A DNA stretch of 64,000 nt. Source: Prauserella salsuginis. GTDB lineage: Bacteria; Actinomycetota; Actinomycetes; Mycobacteriales; Pseudonocardiaceae. Position numbers and translations under genes: made by a program. Positions 1 through 8,432 of the stretch are shown here, piece after piece. Positions within the stretch are counted from its first letter, which is position 1, and each line of letters starts with the position of its first letter. A model generated the notes under the pieces. It was not told the DNA's origin and ran no database searches. It saw nothing but the letters and a program-made list of their open reading frames with translations. The stretch is taken from NCBI RefSeq assembly GCF_024648885.1, contig NZ_JANBBF010000008.1, positions 868,001 to 932,000 of the forward strand, written 5' to 3'.

Positions 1-2020
1 CCCGGTCGTAGAACAGCGGCGCGATCTGCTGGCCGAGCAGGTCGTACAGTGCCGCGGCCTCCAGGTCGTCCCGCTGCAGCGGGTCGGTGACACCGTCGGC
101 CGTCGGGATCGCCCAACCGTTGCTGCCGTCGTAGAACTCGTCCCACCAGCCGTCACTGGTGGACAGGTTCAGGCAACCGTTGAGCGCCGCCTTCATCCCC
201 GAGGTACCGCACGCCTCGAGTGGGCGGGTCGGGTTGTTCAGCCACACGTCGCACCCGCGGTAGAGGTAGCGGGCCATCTGCATGCCGTAGTCCGGCAGGA
301 ACACGATGCGCCTGCGTACCTCGGGATCGCCGTCGATGAACCGCACGATCTGCTGGATGAGCGCCTTGCCGCCCTCATCGGCAGGGTGCGACTTGCCCGC
401 GACGACGATCTGGATCGGCCGGTGCTCGTCGAGCAACAGGGCGCGCAACCGCTCCGGGTCCCGCAGCATCAGCGTCAGCCGCTTGTAGGTGGGCACCCGG
501 CGGGCGAAGCCCACGGTCAGCACGTCCGGGTCGAAGATCCGATCCGTCCAGCCCAGTTCGAGGGCCGAGGCGCCGCGCTGCAACCACGCCTCCCTCGCGC
601 GCCTGCGCACCTCGCCGACCAGGTTGGACCGCAGTTCCCGGCGCAGCGCCCACAACTGTTCGTCGGTCACGTCGGCCGCGATGCGCGTGCCGTTCCCGTC
701 CCCCTCGTGGCCCCACTCCTCGTCGTTGCCGCCGAGCAGCGCGGTCATCTCACGCGCCACCCAGGTCGGGCCGTGCACCCCGTTGGTGACCGAGCGGACA
801 GGCACCTCGTCGACGTCGAAACCCGGCCACAGCCCGGCGAACATCCGCCGCGACACGCGGCCGTGCAGCGCGGACACACCGTTGGCGCGCTGCGCCAGCC
901 GCAGCCCCATGTGCGCCATGTTGAACATGCCCGGGTTGTCCTCCGCACCGAGCGCGAGCACCCGCCGCGGGTCGACGTGCGGCAGCAGTGCGCCGTCGCC
1001 GAAGTAGTGCTGCACCAGGTCGACGGGGAACCGGTCGATGCCGGCCGGCACGGGCGTGTGCGTGGTGAACACCGTGCCCGCCCGGACCGCCGACAGCGCT
1101 TCGTCGAAGTCGAGGCCGCCTCCGGAGAGGATCTCGTCGGCGCGTTCCAGGCCGAGGAACCCGGCGTGCCCCTCATTGGTGTGGAACACCTCCGGTTGCG
1201 GATGCCCCGTGAGTTCGCAGTAGCGCCGCACCGCGCGCATGCCGCCGATGCCGGCGAGGATCTCCTGCCGGATGCGGTGGTCGGCGTCGCCGCCGTAGAG
1301 GCGGTCGGTGATCCGCCGCAGGTCGTCGTCGTTGCCGTCGACGTCGGTGTCGAGCAGCAGCAGGACCGCCCTGCCGACACTCGCCTTCCACAACTGGGCG
1401 CGCAGCTCACGGCCGCCCGGCATCGCCACGCTCACCAGAGCGGGCCTGCCCGACTCCTCGGTGACCAGTTCGAGGGGCAGCCCGTCGGGGTCGATCACCG
1501 GGTAGTGCTCGACCTGCCAACCGTCGAGCGACAGCGCCTGGCGGAAGTACCCGGCGCGGTACAGCGGACCGACACCGATGATCGGCACCCCCAGGTCGGA
1601 GGCGGCCTTGAGGTGGTCCCCCGCGAGCACGCCGAGACCACCGGAGTAGTTCGGCAGCGCCTCGTGCACGCCGAACTCCATCGAGAAGTAGGCGACCGCC
1701 GCGGGCACGCGCTCGCGGTCGGCGGCCAGCCGCTGATACCAGCGCGGTTCGGTCAAGTACCGGTGCAGTCCGTCGACGGCGTCGCGGGTGCGCTTCAGGA
1801 ACGCTTCGTCGCGGGCGAGCTCGTCGAGCCGGTCCGCGGGCATCTCGGTGAGCATCCGCAGCGGGTCACGGATCCGCCGGAACAGTGCGTCGTCCATGGA
1901 CGCGAACAGGTCCCGCGTCGGCGGGTGCCAGGTCCAGCGCAGGTTCGTCGCCAGCGCCGTGAGCCCTGCCAACTGGTCCGGAATGCGCGCGTGCACGGTG
2001 AAGCGGCGGACTGCTCTCAT
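1..2020 (-). CDS. glgP: Alpha-glucan (glycogen/maltodextrin) phosphorylase, 3' end outside window
   Basis: Phosphorolysis of alpha-1,4-glucans to glucose-1-phosphate in the cytoplasm, a PLP enzyme of family GT35. The visible 673 codons start with an N-terminal domain reading MRAVRRFTVHARIPDQLAGL, typical of the actinobacterial GlgP form. They include YFSMEFGVHEALPNYSGGLG, HTNEGHAGFLGLERA and, close to the window edge, the PLP-lysine motif GTSGMKAALNG (about bases 180-215). Family members are around 850 residues, so roughly the last 180 are cut off. The ATG at 2020 is the natural start. The neighbour is divergent, so it is read from its own promoter in 2021-2144. The family call is secure; the glycogen versus maltodextrin preference cannot be read from sequence. 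Confidence 0.95.
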   Translation of the reverse strand, partial: MRAVRRFTVHARIPDQLAGLTALATNLRWTWHPPTRDLFASMDDALFRRIRDPLRMLTEMPADRLDELARDEAFLKRTRDAVDGLHRYLTEPRWYQRLAADRERVPAAVAYFSMEFGVHEALPNYSGGLGVLAGDHLKAASDLGVPIIGVGPLYRAGYFRQALSLDGWQVEHYPVIDPDGLPLELVTEESGRPALVSVAMPGGRELRAQLWKASVGRAVLLLLDTDVDGNDDDLRRITDRLYGGDADHRIRQEILAGIGGMRAVRRYCELTGHPQPEVFHTNEGHAGFLGLERADEILSGGGLDFDEALSAVRAGTVFTTHTPVPAGIDRFPVDLVQHYFGDGALLPHVDPRRVLALGAEDNPGMFNMAHMGLRLAQRANGVSALHGRVSRRMFAGLWPGFDVDEVPVRSVTNGVHGPTWVAREMTALLGGNDEEWGHEGDGNGTRIAADVTDEQLWALRRELRSNLVGEVRRRAREAWLQRGASALELGWTDRIFDPDVLTVGFARRVPTYKRLTLMLRDPERLRALLLDEHRPIQIVVAGKSHPADEGGKALIQQIVRFIDGDPEVRRRIVFLPDYGMQMARYLYRGCDVWLNNPTRPLEACGTSGMKAALNGCLNLSTSDGWWDEFYDGSNGWAIPTADGVTDPLQRDDLEAAALYDLLGQQIAPLFYDR

Positions 2021-2130
2021 GCTGCGATTCAACCTACTGGATCACCGGTACGCAGCCGCGGGGGGCGTGATCACCACCATTCGGCGGGACTCGGTGTCCG
2101 GATCGCCGCATGTCGTCCGCAGCCACTCAG

Positions 2131-2136
2131 TAAGGT
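2131..2136 (+). promoter_or_regulatory. Putative -10 element, leaderless start
   Basis: TAAGGT lies 8 nt before the ATG at 2145 and there is no Shine-Dalgarno sequence. Transcription would begin at or within about two bases of the start codon. No clear -35 is seen. Confidence 0.45.
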
Positions 2137-2144
2137 GCACCCCC

Positions 2145-3617
2145 ATGAGGACAGGGGGGCGCCCGGGACGCATCGCCGCAGCACGGATCATCGCCGGCAT
2201 GGCCGTCGTGGCCCTGACCGCGACCGGCTGCGCGGGTGAACAGGTCACCGGCGAGCTTCAGACGGTCGGAGACGTCGCCGGACTGCCGGTGACCCATTTC
2301 GAGAGCGGGCTCAAGGACAACGCGGCGAAACCGGACGTACAGGCCGAGGGTGCGACCGACGCCATGGAGGACCGGCTGGCACTGGCCTCGATCGCCGACG
2401 TCACCGATTACTGGGACGAGCAGATGCCGGAGCACTTCGGCGAGAAGTTCGAGCACGTCGACAAGCTCATGTCCTACGACCCGGAGGGCGACTCGCAGGA
2501 GGTCTGCGGCACCAACACGCGGGACATGGCACTCAACGCCTTCTACTGCCCGCCGGAGGACCTCGTCGCCTGGGATCGCGGCGTCCTGCTGCCGCTGCTG
2601 CGCGAGAAGTTCGGCGACATGGCCGTCGCCGCGGTGCTGGCCCACGAATTCGGGCACGCGGTCCAGACCCGGCTCGGGGACAAGGCGGGCATCGACGAGG
2701 GCACGTCCACGATCGTCAAGGAGCAGCAGGCCGACTGCTTCACCGGTTCGTACATGCGCTGGATCGCCGAAGGCGACAGCAAGTACTTCGAGTTGTCGAC
2801 CTCCGACGGCGTGAACGAGGTGCTCGGCGCGTTGTTCCTGATCCGCGACGCACCCGGCGCGCACGCCAACGAACAAGGGGCGCACGGCTCCGGATTCGAC
2901 CGGACCTACGCGGTGCAGCTCGGCTTCGAAGAGGGTGCGAAGCGGTGCGCGGAGATCGACAAGGCCGAGGTCGACCAGCGCATTACCGAGGTGCCGTTCA
3001 AGAACGCGACCGACCAGGCCCAGCAGGGCCAGGCCCCCATCACGGCCGGCACCATGGTGCACGTCCAGCGCAGCCTCGACCAGGCGTTCTCCGGTTCCGG
3101 CGTCGACGCTCCGGAGATTGTCGAGGGCGACGGGACGTGTGACCAGGGCAGGTCCACACCACCGGTGTCGTACTGCCAGCAGGGCAACGAGGTGAACATC
3201 GACCTGGCCACGCTCGAGAAGATCGGCCAGCCCGCGGACCAGGTCGGCGAGCTGACCGGCGAGAAGTCACCCGACGCGGGCCTCGGCGACTTCGCCGTGT
3301 TCTCGGAGGTGGCGTCCCGGTACGTGCAGGGGATCCAGCACGGCGTCGGCGCCCCCACCGAGGGCGGGCAGGCAGGGCTGCGCACGGCCTGTCTGGTCGG
3401 CGCGTGGGCGCAGTACGCCAACGACCCCAACAGCGGTTCCACGCTGTATCTGTCCCCCGGTGACCTCGACGAGGCGATCGCCGAGTTGCTGCAACCGCGC
3501 AGCCTGCTGGCGGCCGACATCAGCGGCCATCGGGTCGCCAACGGTTTCGCCCGCATCGAAGCCCTGCGCAACGGTTTCCTCGACGGTTCCTCGGTCTGCA
3601 CCGAGACCTACAAGTAG
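2145..3617 (+). CDS. Secreted zinc metallopeptidase-like lipoprotein
   Basis: 490 residues. The N-terminus has a basic stretch, a hydrophobic segment (IIAGMAVVALTATG) and a lipobox ending TATGC, so the protein should be anchored outside the membrane at the Cys near residue 27. AVLAHEFGHAVQTR (about residue 165) is an HExxH zinc site, followed about 30 residues on by KEQQADCFTG, which supplies the third acidic ligand in the YpfJ/neutral zinc metallopeptidase family. The C-terminal half is a second all-helical region (YCQQGNEVNIDLATLEKIG) resembling a diverged repeat of the peptidase fold but without HExxH. Substrate unknown. Stands alone between the divergent phosphorylase and the convergent Lrp gene. 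Confidence 0.8.
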   Translation: MRTGGRPGRIAAARIIAGMAVVALTATGCAGEQVTGELQTVGDVAGLPVTHFESGLKDNAAKPDVQAEGATDAMEDRLALASIADVTDYWDEQMPEHFGEKFEHVDKLMSYDPEGDSQEVCGTNTRDMALNAFYCPPEDLVAWDRGVLLPLLREKFGDMAVAAVLAHEFGHAVQTRLGDKAGIDEGTSTIVKEQQADCFTGSYMRWIAEGDSKYFELSTSDGVNEVLGALFLIRDAPGAHANEQGAHGSGFDRTYAVQLGFEEGAKRCAEIDKAEVDQRITEVPFKNATDQAQQGQAPITAGTMVHVQRSLDQAFSGSGVDAPEIVEGDGTCDQGRSTPPVSYCQQGNEVNIDLATLEKIGQPADQVGELTGEKSPDAGLGDFAVFSEVASRYVQGIQHGVGAPTEGGQAGLRTACLVGAWAQYANDPNSGSTLYLSPGDLDEAIAELLQPRSLLAADISGHRVANGFARIEALRNGFLDGSSVCTETYK

Positions 3618-3655
3618 CACCGCGGCCCGCGGGTGTGGGAATCGCGGTTCGGGGC

Positions 3656-4129
3656 TCAGCCGGGCGGCAGGAGCGGTCCCGCGTCCCAGCGCTCGAAGAC
3701 GAGGTTCGTGTGGACCAGCGCGACCTCCGGGCGGTCGGTGAACTCGTCGAGCACCAGCCGCTGGAGTTCCTGCGGGTTCTCGGCGGCCACGTGCACGAGG
3801 AAGTCGTCCGGTCCGCTCACGTGGTACAGCTCCAGCGTCTCCGGCAGCGCGAGCACGTGCTGGATGAACGGGTCGACCAGTGGCCGGCGGTGCGGCTGGA
3901 CCCGGATGAACAGCAGCGCCTGCAACGGCCGCCCGATCTTCTCGGCATCGACGCGGACGCTGTAACCGAGGATGACGCCCGCTTCACGCAGCCGGTTGAC
4001 CCGGTCGAGACAGGTCGAGGGCGCGATGCCGACCGCCGCGGCGAGGTCCTTGTTGGGGATTCGGGAATCGTTCTGCAGCGCTGCGAGTATGCGCATGTCC
4101 ACCGAATCGAGTTCGGCACTTCTGGCCAT
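3656..4129 (-). CDS. Lrp/AsnC family transcriptional regulator
   Basis: 157 residues. An N-terminal winged helix-turn-helix (LDSVDMRILAALQNDSRIPNKDLAAAVG) is followed by a C-terminal RAM/AsnC ligand-binding domain (LYHVSGPDDFLVHV). It is divergent from a LysE-type exporter, a common arrangement in which the Lrp protein senses an amino acid and controls its export. The ATG at 4129 is preferred over an upstream GTG extension because homology begins there and a -10-like hexamer sits 7 nt upstream. The effector amino acid is not predictable. Confidence 0.9.
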   Translation of the reverse strand: MARSAELDSVDMRILAALQNDSRIPNKDLAAAVGIAPSTCLDRVNRLREAGVILGYSVRVDAEKIGRPLQALLFIRVQPHRRPLVDPFIQHVLALPETLELYHVSGPDDFLVHVAAENPQELQRLVLDEFTDRPEVALVHTNLVFERWDAGPLLPPG

Positions 4130-4136
4130 ACGCAGA

Positions 4137-4142
4137 ACCCTA
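4137..4142 (-). promoter_or_regulatory. Putative -10 element of the Lrp gene, leaderless
   Basis: On the minus strand TAGGGT ends 7 nt before the ATG at 4129. No Shine-Dalgarno sequence is present. The spacing suggests a leaderless transcript. Confidence 0.4.
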
Positions 4143-4218
4143 ACCGGGGGCGGTGGATATTCGCCGACTCGACGCCGATGCTGCGGCATGTCCTTCCCCA
4201 CCGATACGGGAGCCTGCC

Positions 4219-4839
4219 ATGCCCCAGCAACTACCCGTGTTCATCGGGACCACGCTGCTGATGCTCATCATCCCCGGTCCCGATTTCGTCCTGGTCACCC
4301 GCAACACCGCAACCGGAGGAGCGCGCCGCGGTCACGCCACCACGATCGGCATCTGCAGCGGGCTCGCGCTGTTGACACTCGTCGCCGCGGCCGGTGTCAC
4401 CGCGGCCGCCTCGGACCCGCACGTGTTGTCGGCCCTGCGGATCTGCGGGGGCGCATACCTCGCGGCACTCGGCATGTCCTTCGCCCTCGCCGCACGGTCC
4501 CGCCGCGCGGACACCGGCGCCCCGGACACCGTCCGCAGCGCCGGGTCACCGGTGGTGCAGGGCTTCGCCTGCAACGTGCTGAACCCGAAAGCGCTGATCT
4601 TCTACCTGACGTTCATTCCCCAGTTCGTGCACACCGGCGGCTCGGTGCCGACGCAGACGCTGCTGCTCGGCGGTCTGGTGGTCGGCTGCGCCGCACTGTG
4701 GTGGACGCTCTACGTGACGGCGCTCGGCGCGCTCGGTGCGGTACTGGCCCGGCCGCGGGTGCGCCTCACACTCGACATCGGCGCGGGCCTCGCACTCGCC
4801 GTACTGGGGGTCACCACGCTCGCGAGCGCCCTCGGATGA
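4219..4839 (+). CDS. LysE/RhtB family amino-acid exporter
   Basis: 206 residues. It begins MPQQLPVFIGTTLLMLIIPGPD; the IPGPDFVLVTRN segment is the conserved LysE/RhtB signature in the first membrane segment. Further hydrophobic helices follow (ICSGLALLTLVAAAGV, the NVLNPKALIFYLTFIPQFV signature around residue 125, and two at the C-terminus), giving about six in all. Expected role is efflux of an amino acid or a related small molecule across the plasma membrane. Divergent from the Lrp regulator 89 bp away, which is its likely controller. Confidence 0.9.
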   Translation: MPQQLPVFIGTTLLMLIIPGPDFVLVTRNTATGGARRGHATTIGICSGLALLTLVAAAGVTAAASDPHVLSALRICGGAYLAALGMSFALAARSRRADTGAPDTVRSAGSPVVQGFACNVLNPKALIFYLTFIPQFVHTGGSVPTQTLLLGGLVVGCAALWWTLYVTALGALGAVLARPRVRLTLDIGAGLALAVLGVTTLASALG

Positions 4840-4897
4840 TCCGACGGCTCCTGCCGGGGCCCGCACGACACCGGCCGGTGGACGACGGCCGGCGAAC

Positions 4898-4957
4898 CCG
4901 CCGCAGCACATTCCGTCGCACCACACCCCGCCGCAGCACCTTCCGCCGCACCACACC
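4898..4957. repeat. Two tandem 30-bp repeats
   Basis: Two adjacent 30-bp units (4898-4927 and 4928-4957) differ at two positions (A/C and T/C). They lie in the 181-bp gap between the convergent exporter and co-chaperone genes. No gene or obvious hairpin was recognised in this gap. Confidence 0.8.
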
Positions 4958-5020
4958 CAGGCACGCCACCGCCCCGCCGACCACGGCCGGAGCCGCGGAC
5001 GACGGGGCGGATGCGCTTGC

Positions 5021-6007
5021 TCAGAACAGGGCGCCGGCCAGGTCCCGGCGGGCCTTGGCGACGCGGTCGTCGGCCGGGTCGAACAACTCGAACAGCCCGA
5101 CCAGGTGCTCCCGGACACGGTCGCGGTCCTGGCCCGCGGTGCGGCGGATCGTGTCGATGAGGCGGGCGAACGCCGCCTCGACCTGTTGCTGGGCGACCTC
5201 CTGGTCAGCCGCGGCGAGCTGGGCGTCGAGATCGGCCGGGTCGGCGTCGGCCTTGGCGATCGCCGACGCGTCGGACTCCGCCGCCCTGGCGGCGAAGCGC
5301 ACCTGGTTCAGCGCGGCCTTGGCCTGCTCGTTGGCGGGCTCGGCGTCGAGGATCCGCTGGTAAGCCGCCTCGGCGGCGGCCAGGTCGCCGCGGGCGAACG
5401 CGTCCTCGGCCTCGGTGAACCGCTCGTCCTCCGGTTCTTCGACGGGCTCCGCGGCCGCGCCTTCCTCCGCGGCGCGGATGCCGGGCAGCTTGTCGCGCAG
5501 CGCGTCCAGCAGCTTGTTCAGCCACTGCTTGATCTCCGGCTCCGGCAACGCGCCGGAGAAGGCGTCGACGGGCTGACCGCCCGCGATCGCCACGATCGTC
5601 GGGATCGACTGCACGCCGAACAGCTGCGAGATCCGCGGGTTGGCGTCGACGTCGACCTTCGCCAGCACCCACGCACCGTTCGCCTCACCGGCGAGTTTCT
5701 CGAGCACCGGGCTGAGCTGCTTGCACGGCCCGCACCAGTCGGCCCACAGGTCGACGACGACGAGCGTGTTCATCGACCGCTCGACGATCTCGGCCTGGAA
5801 CGACGACTCGGTCACGTCGATAACGGCACCGCCGGCGCCGCCGGCTCCATCACCGCCGGCTCCACCGGACGGCGGCGGCGCCTCACCACTCGCCGCGGAC
5901 GGGCCTGCCTGCTGCTGCGAGGCCTCGGCGCGCTGCTTCAAACCGGACAGATCGACCGCTCCGGAGAGGGCCGCCGGTACCCCTGGAGTGTTGCGTGGCT
6001 GTGTCAC
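5021..6007 (-). CDS. Thioredoxin-TPR co-chaperone (YbbN/CnoX-like)
   Basis: 328 residues. A flexible Gly/Pro/Ala-rich N-terminus (residues 1-60) precedes a thioredoxin domain with the intact active site [16 protein letters not shown] (about 90-105) and the cis-Pro region [11 protein letters not shown]. The C-terminal half is TPR-like ([28 protein letters not shown]) and ends with the family tail [30 protein letters not shown]-type sequence. CnoX/YbbN proteins protect unfolding proteins from overoxidation and hand them to chaperones; that role is inferred from the family. Both active-site cysteines are kept, so redox activity is plausible. Monocistronic. Confidence 0.9.
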   Translation of the reverse strand: MTQPRNTPGVPAALSGAVDLSGLKQRAEASQQQAGPSAASGEAPPPSGGAGGDGAGGAGGAVIDVTESSFQAEIVERSMNTLVVVDLWADWCGPCKQLSPVLEKLAGEANGAWVLAKVDVDANPRISQLFGVQSIPTIVAIAGGQPVDAFSGALPEPEIKQWLNKLLDALRDKLPGIRAAEEGAAAEPVEEPEDERFTEAEDAFARGDLAAAEAAYQRILDAEPANEQAKAALNQVRFAARAAESDASAIAKADADPADLDAQLAAADQEVAQQQVEAAFARLIDTIRRTAGQDRDRVREHLVGLFELFDPADDRVAKARRDLAGALF

Positions 6008-6073
6008 GGTTCCATCCTGGCACGGACTGCTGGGAGCTGGGTCACTGGTGGAATCCTAGCGAATCCGCAGCTC

Positions 6074-6116
6074 GGCACCGCTCCGGCGGGCGGGCGGCGG
6101 GGGGCACTGCTCGCGC
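6074..6116. repeat. Direct repeat, left copy (43 bp)
   Basis: Matches 6674-6716 at 41 of 43 positions, at an offset of exactly 600 bp; mismatches are at 6099 and 6104. The right copy covers the last codons of the thiamine-binding gene and 30 bp beyond its stop. This copy carries no intact reading frame, the stop TCA having become GCA. Confidence 0.9.
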
Positions 6117-6265
6117 CGCGTCGTGGCATCACTCACGTGCGGCTCGCTCCCAACACGGACGAAGTCACACGGATGTGAGCTATACGCCCGGTCACATCGG
6201 TGTATCCGATTCCGTACACGCTCAGCAGTCGTAGCGTCACCGTATGCTCAATACGCTCGGCAGGC

Positions 6266-6670
6266 ATGGCGAAAACGAAGAACAAGCTATTGCGGACAGT
6301 ATTTCGCTTCTGGGGATACCTCGTGGTCGCCGGTGTCGTTTACGCGTGGACCGCACGTGACGTCAGCCTACCGATCATCATCGCCGGCTCCTGTGCGTCG
6401 CTGCTGTACATGCTCTTTGCGGCACCCACATGGTGCCTGGCGCCCACCCGTGCACACGAGCGATGCCGAAACAATGCTTATGGCCTGCTGCTGGGTTGTT
6501 GGATCCGCTCCCACAAGTGGCAGAACGTCACAATGCTCGCGAGCAGCTCACGCTGGGCCGAATTGATGCGCCGCTGTTGGTCGGGATTCGGGAACGCTGC
6601 CGCGTCGGTAAGTGCGTTGGCGGCGTCCTTGTCGGCGATCGTCGCAACCGTCACGCTGGCTACCGGCTGA
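6266..6670 (+). CDS. Hypothetical small membrane protein of actinomycete type, lower GC
   Basis: 134 residues starting MAKTKNKLLRTVFRFWGYLV. Two hydrophobic helices near the N-terminus (FWGYLVVAGVVYAW and LPIIIAGSCASLLYMLFAA) are followed by a cysteine-containing cytoplasmic-type stretch (CLAPTRAHERCRNNAYGLLLGC, then HKWQN) and a C-terminal hydrophobic helix. The Cys-x9-Cys-x9-Cys pattern could bind metal. I do not know a function. Base composition is visibly lower in GC than all neighbours, and the gene sits inside a 600-bp interval between two near-identical 43-bp direct repeats, suggesting acquisition. The upstream Shine-Dalgarno is weak. Confidence 0.65.
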   Translation: MAKTKNKLLRTVFRFWGYLVVAGVVYAWTARDVSLPIIIAGSCASLLYMLFAAPTWCLAPTRAHERCRNNAYGLLLGCWIRSHKWQNVTMLASSSRWAELMRRCWSGFGNAAASVSALAASLSAIVATVTLATG

Positions 6671-6673
6671 GTT

Positions 6674-6716
6674 GGCACCGCTCCGGCGGGCGGGCGGCAG
6701 GGGTCACTGCTCGCGC
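6674..6716. repeat. Direct repeat, right copy (43 bp)
   Basis: The partner of 6074-6116. It overlaps the stop codon and the last four codons of the thiamine-binding gene. The pair brackets the lower-GC gene at 6266-6670. Confidence 0.9.
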
Positions 6717-7009
6717 AGGTGCGCCTCGACGCGGTCGAGCTTGGCGTCGAGCTGGCCGGTGTAGCCGGGCCGGATGTCGGCCTTGATCACCAGGCCGACC
6801 CGGGCGGACCCCTCCCCCGCGGCGTCGGTGGCACGCTTGACCACGTCCATCACCTCGTCCCATTCGCCTTCGATCTCGGTGAACATCGACCCGGTGCGGT
6901 GCGGCAGGCCGGACTCGCGGACGACACGGACGGCGCGGGCGACGGCCTCGCTCACACCGCCGTCGGAGTCGGGCGCGGCCGCCGGGCTGACACTGAACGC
7001 GACGATCAT
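6704..7009 (-). CDS. Thiamine-binding protein, MTH1187/YkoF family
   Basis: 101 residues. It starts MIVAFSVSPAA and has the family features FTEIEGEWDEVMDVVKRA and the alternating beta/alpha pattern of the MTH1187/YkoF ferredoxin-like fold; members bind thiamine or hydroxymethylpyrimidine. It ends AHLREQ. Downstream of the stop lies the lower-GC interval. Family call is good; ligand is from family knowledge only. Confidence 0.8.
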   Translation of the reverse strand: MIVAFSVSPAAAPDSDGGVSEAVARAVRVVRESGLPHRTGSMFTEIEGEWDEVMDVVKRATDAAGEGSARVGLVIKADIRPGYTGQLDAKLDRVEAHLREQ

Positions 7010-7214
7010 GGTGGGGCTCCCCTGGGGTTCTCGTACCGGTCGCCTCGTGCGCCGGTCGTCTCGTGCCCCGTGTTCTACCGTGACCGCGTCCTGCCCGGCA
7101 CCTCCGGCGGCGCCACACGACGGCCACACGAGGCGGCGACACTGGACGGCGACACTGGGCGGCGGCGTGGGCGATCGACTCGGGGCGCGTGCCCGCCGAC
7201 GTCGCCCGCGCTGC

Positions 7215-7220
7215 TAACTT
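7215..7220 (+). promoter_or_regulatory. Putative -10 element, leaderless start
   Basis: TAACTT lies 8 nt ahead of the ATG at 7229 and there is no Shine-Dalgarno sequence. Confidence 0.4.
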
Positions 7221-7228
7221 CGGGCGCC

Positions 7229-7729
7229 ATGAACCGTCCGTTGCCGTTCGACCCGATCGCCCGCGCGGCGCAACTGTGGGAGGACCGCATCGGGCCTTCC
7301 GACACCATGGCGGCCGTCACCGGCGTCATGCGGGTACAGCAGATCGTGCAGTCGGCCGTCGACGGCGCGCTGAAGCCGCACGGGCTGACGTTCGCCCGCT
7401 ACGAGGCGCTGGTGCTGCTGACCTTCTCGCGACAGGGAGCACTGCCGATGCGGGTCATGGGCGAACGGCTGCAGCTGCACCCGACGAGCGTCACCAACAT
7501 TGTCGACCGGTTGGAATCCGGAGGCCTGGTCACGCGAGTACCGCATCCGACGGACCGGCGCACGACCCTCGTCGAGATCACCGACGACGGGCGTGCACGG
7601 TACGAGGTCGCGACGAAAGCCGTCACCGACATCGACTTCGGACTCCACGGCCTGACGGAACGGCAGACACAGCAGCTGACCGAACTGTTGACCAAGGTGC
7701 GCAAAGCGGCCGGCGACTTCACCGAGTGA
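7229..7729 (+). CDS. MarR family transcriptional regulator
   Basis: 166 residues. The winged helix core is clear: LTFARYEALVLLTFSRQGALPMRVMGERLQLHPTSV followed by NIVDRLESGGLV and the wing HPTDRRTTLVEITDDG. The long N- and C-terminal helices form the dimer interface in this family. It stands alone between divergent and convergent neighbours, so neither its target nor its ligand is evident from context. Confidence 0.9.
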   Translation: MNRPLPFDPIARAAQLWEDRIGPSDTMAAVTGVMRVQQIVQSAVDGALKPHGLTFARYEALVLLTFSRQGALPMRVMGERLQLHPTSVTNIVDRLESGGLVTRVPHPTDRRTTLVEITDDGRARYEVATKAVTDIDFGLHGLTERQTQQLTELLTKVRKAAGDFTE

Positions 7730-7765
7730 GCCGCCGGCCGATGCGGATTCGGAAGTGAGCGGCGC

Positions 7766-8122
7766 TCAGGCGCCGACCGGCTGACGGAACAGTGCCGTGC
7801 CGCCGCGCTGGGAATGCTGCGGGCCGTCGAGCTTGCCGCGGCGCAGCGCCCAGGTCTCGAACCACCAGGTGAACAGCGGCGGGATGCTCGCCAGCAACGC
7901 GGTGACGGTGGTGCCGGCCGACCACCCCAGCGGCTTCGCGACGCCCAGCGTCACGACGAGATACACCACGAACATGGCGCCGTGCACGGCGCCAAGGACG
8001 GGCACGCCGCCCTCGCCGAGTTCGACGACGTACTTCAGGAACATGCCGATCAGCAGGCCGGCCCACGACAGCGCCTCGGCCACGGCGACCACGCGGAACA
8101 AGACGGCGGCCTTGTTCGACAA
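7766..8122 (-). CDS. DUF3817 integral membrane protein
   Basis: 118 residues from a TTG start with a strong GAGGAGG Shine-Dalgarno 5 nt upstream. Hydrophobic helices are FRVVAVAEALSWAGLLIGMFL, VHGAMFVVYLVVTLGVA and TTVTALLASIPPLFTWWFETWAL, matching DUF3817, a small three-helix actinobacterial membrane family of unknown function that begins with AVLFRVVAVAEA. The longer reading frame that an ATG further upstream would give has no family similarity and is rejected. Confidence 0.85.
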   Translation of the reverse strand: MSNKAAVLFRVVAVAEALSWAGLLIGMFLKYVVELGEGGVPVLGAVHGAMFVVYLVVTLGVAKPLGWSAGTTVTALLASIPPLFTWWFETWALRRGKLDGPQHSQRGGTALFRQPVGA

Positions 8123-8432
8123 CGGTTCCTCCTCCGCTCGGATTGTGCCGCCACGGACGGGCAGCCACGTCACTTGCTGTATACGCCAACGCCGCCCGCG
8201 ACGCGCAACATGCCCGTGCGTTCCGTGACCGTACTCACGAACGTCGGCATGACCTGGTGAGACTGTGACCACACGTAACCGTGCGGTGCGAATTGTCACC
8301 GCTTCGGGCGCTTTGTGACTTCTACTCCGGACGGCCTGCGGCGCGGAAGTGAAGGAGCACCCGGCGAACGGTGCCGAGCTGCGCCGAATCGGCGTCATTG
8401 ATGGGCGCCGGTGACTGTGTGACGATGCGATC

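Noticed and set aside
386-2239. A 617-codon open frame on the plus strand opposite the phosphorylase
   Set aside because: It is the mirror of a well-supported minus-strand gene with intact motifs; high GC creates long shadow frames.
6074-6716. Insertion sequence between the 43-bp repeats
   Set aside because: No transposase or terminal inverted repeats are present; the repeats are direct and one is part of a host gene.
8123-8432. A SAM or cobalamin riboswitch ahead of the MetE-like gene
   Set aside because: No recognisable core motif was found in the 310-bp gap.
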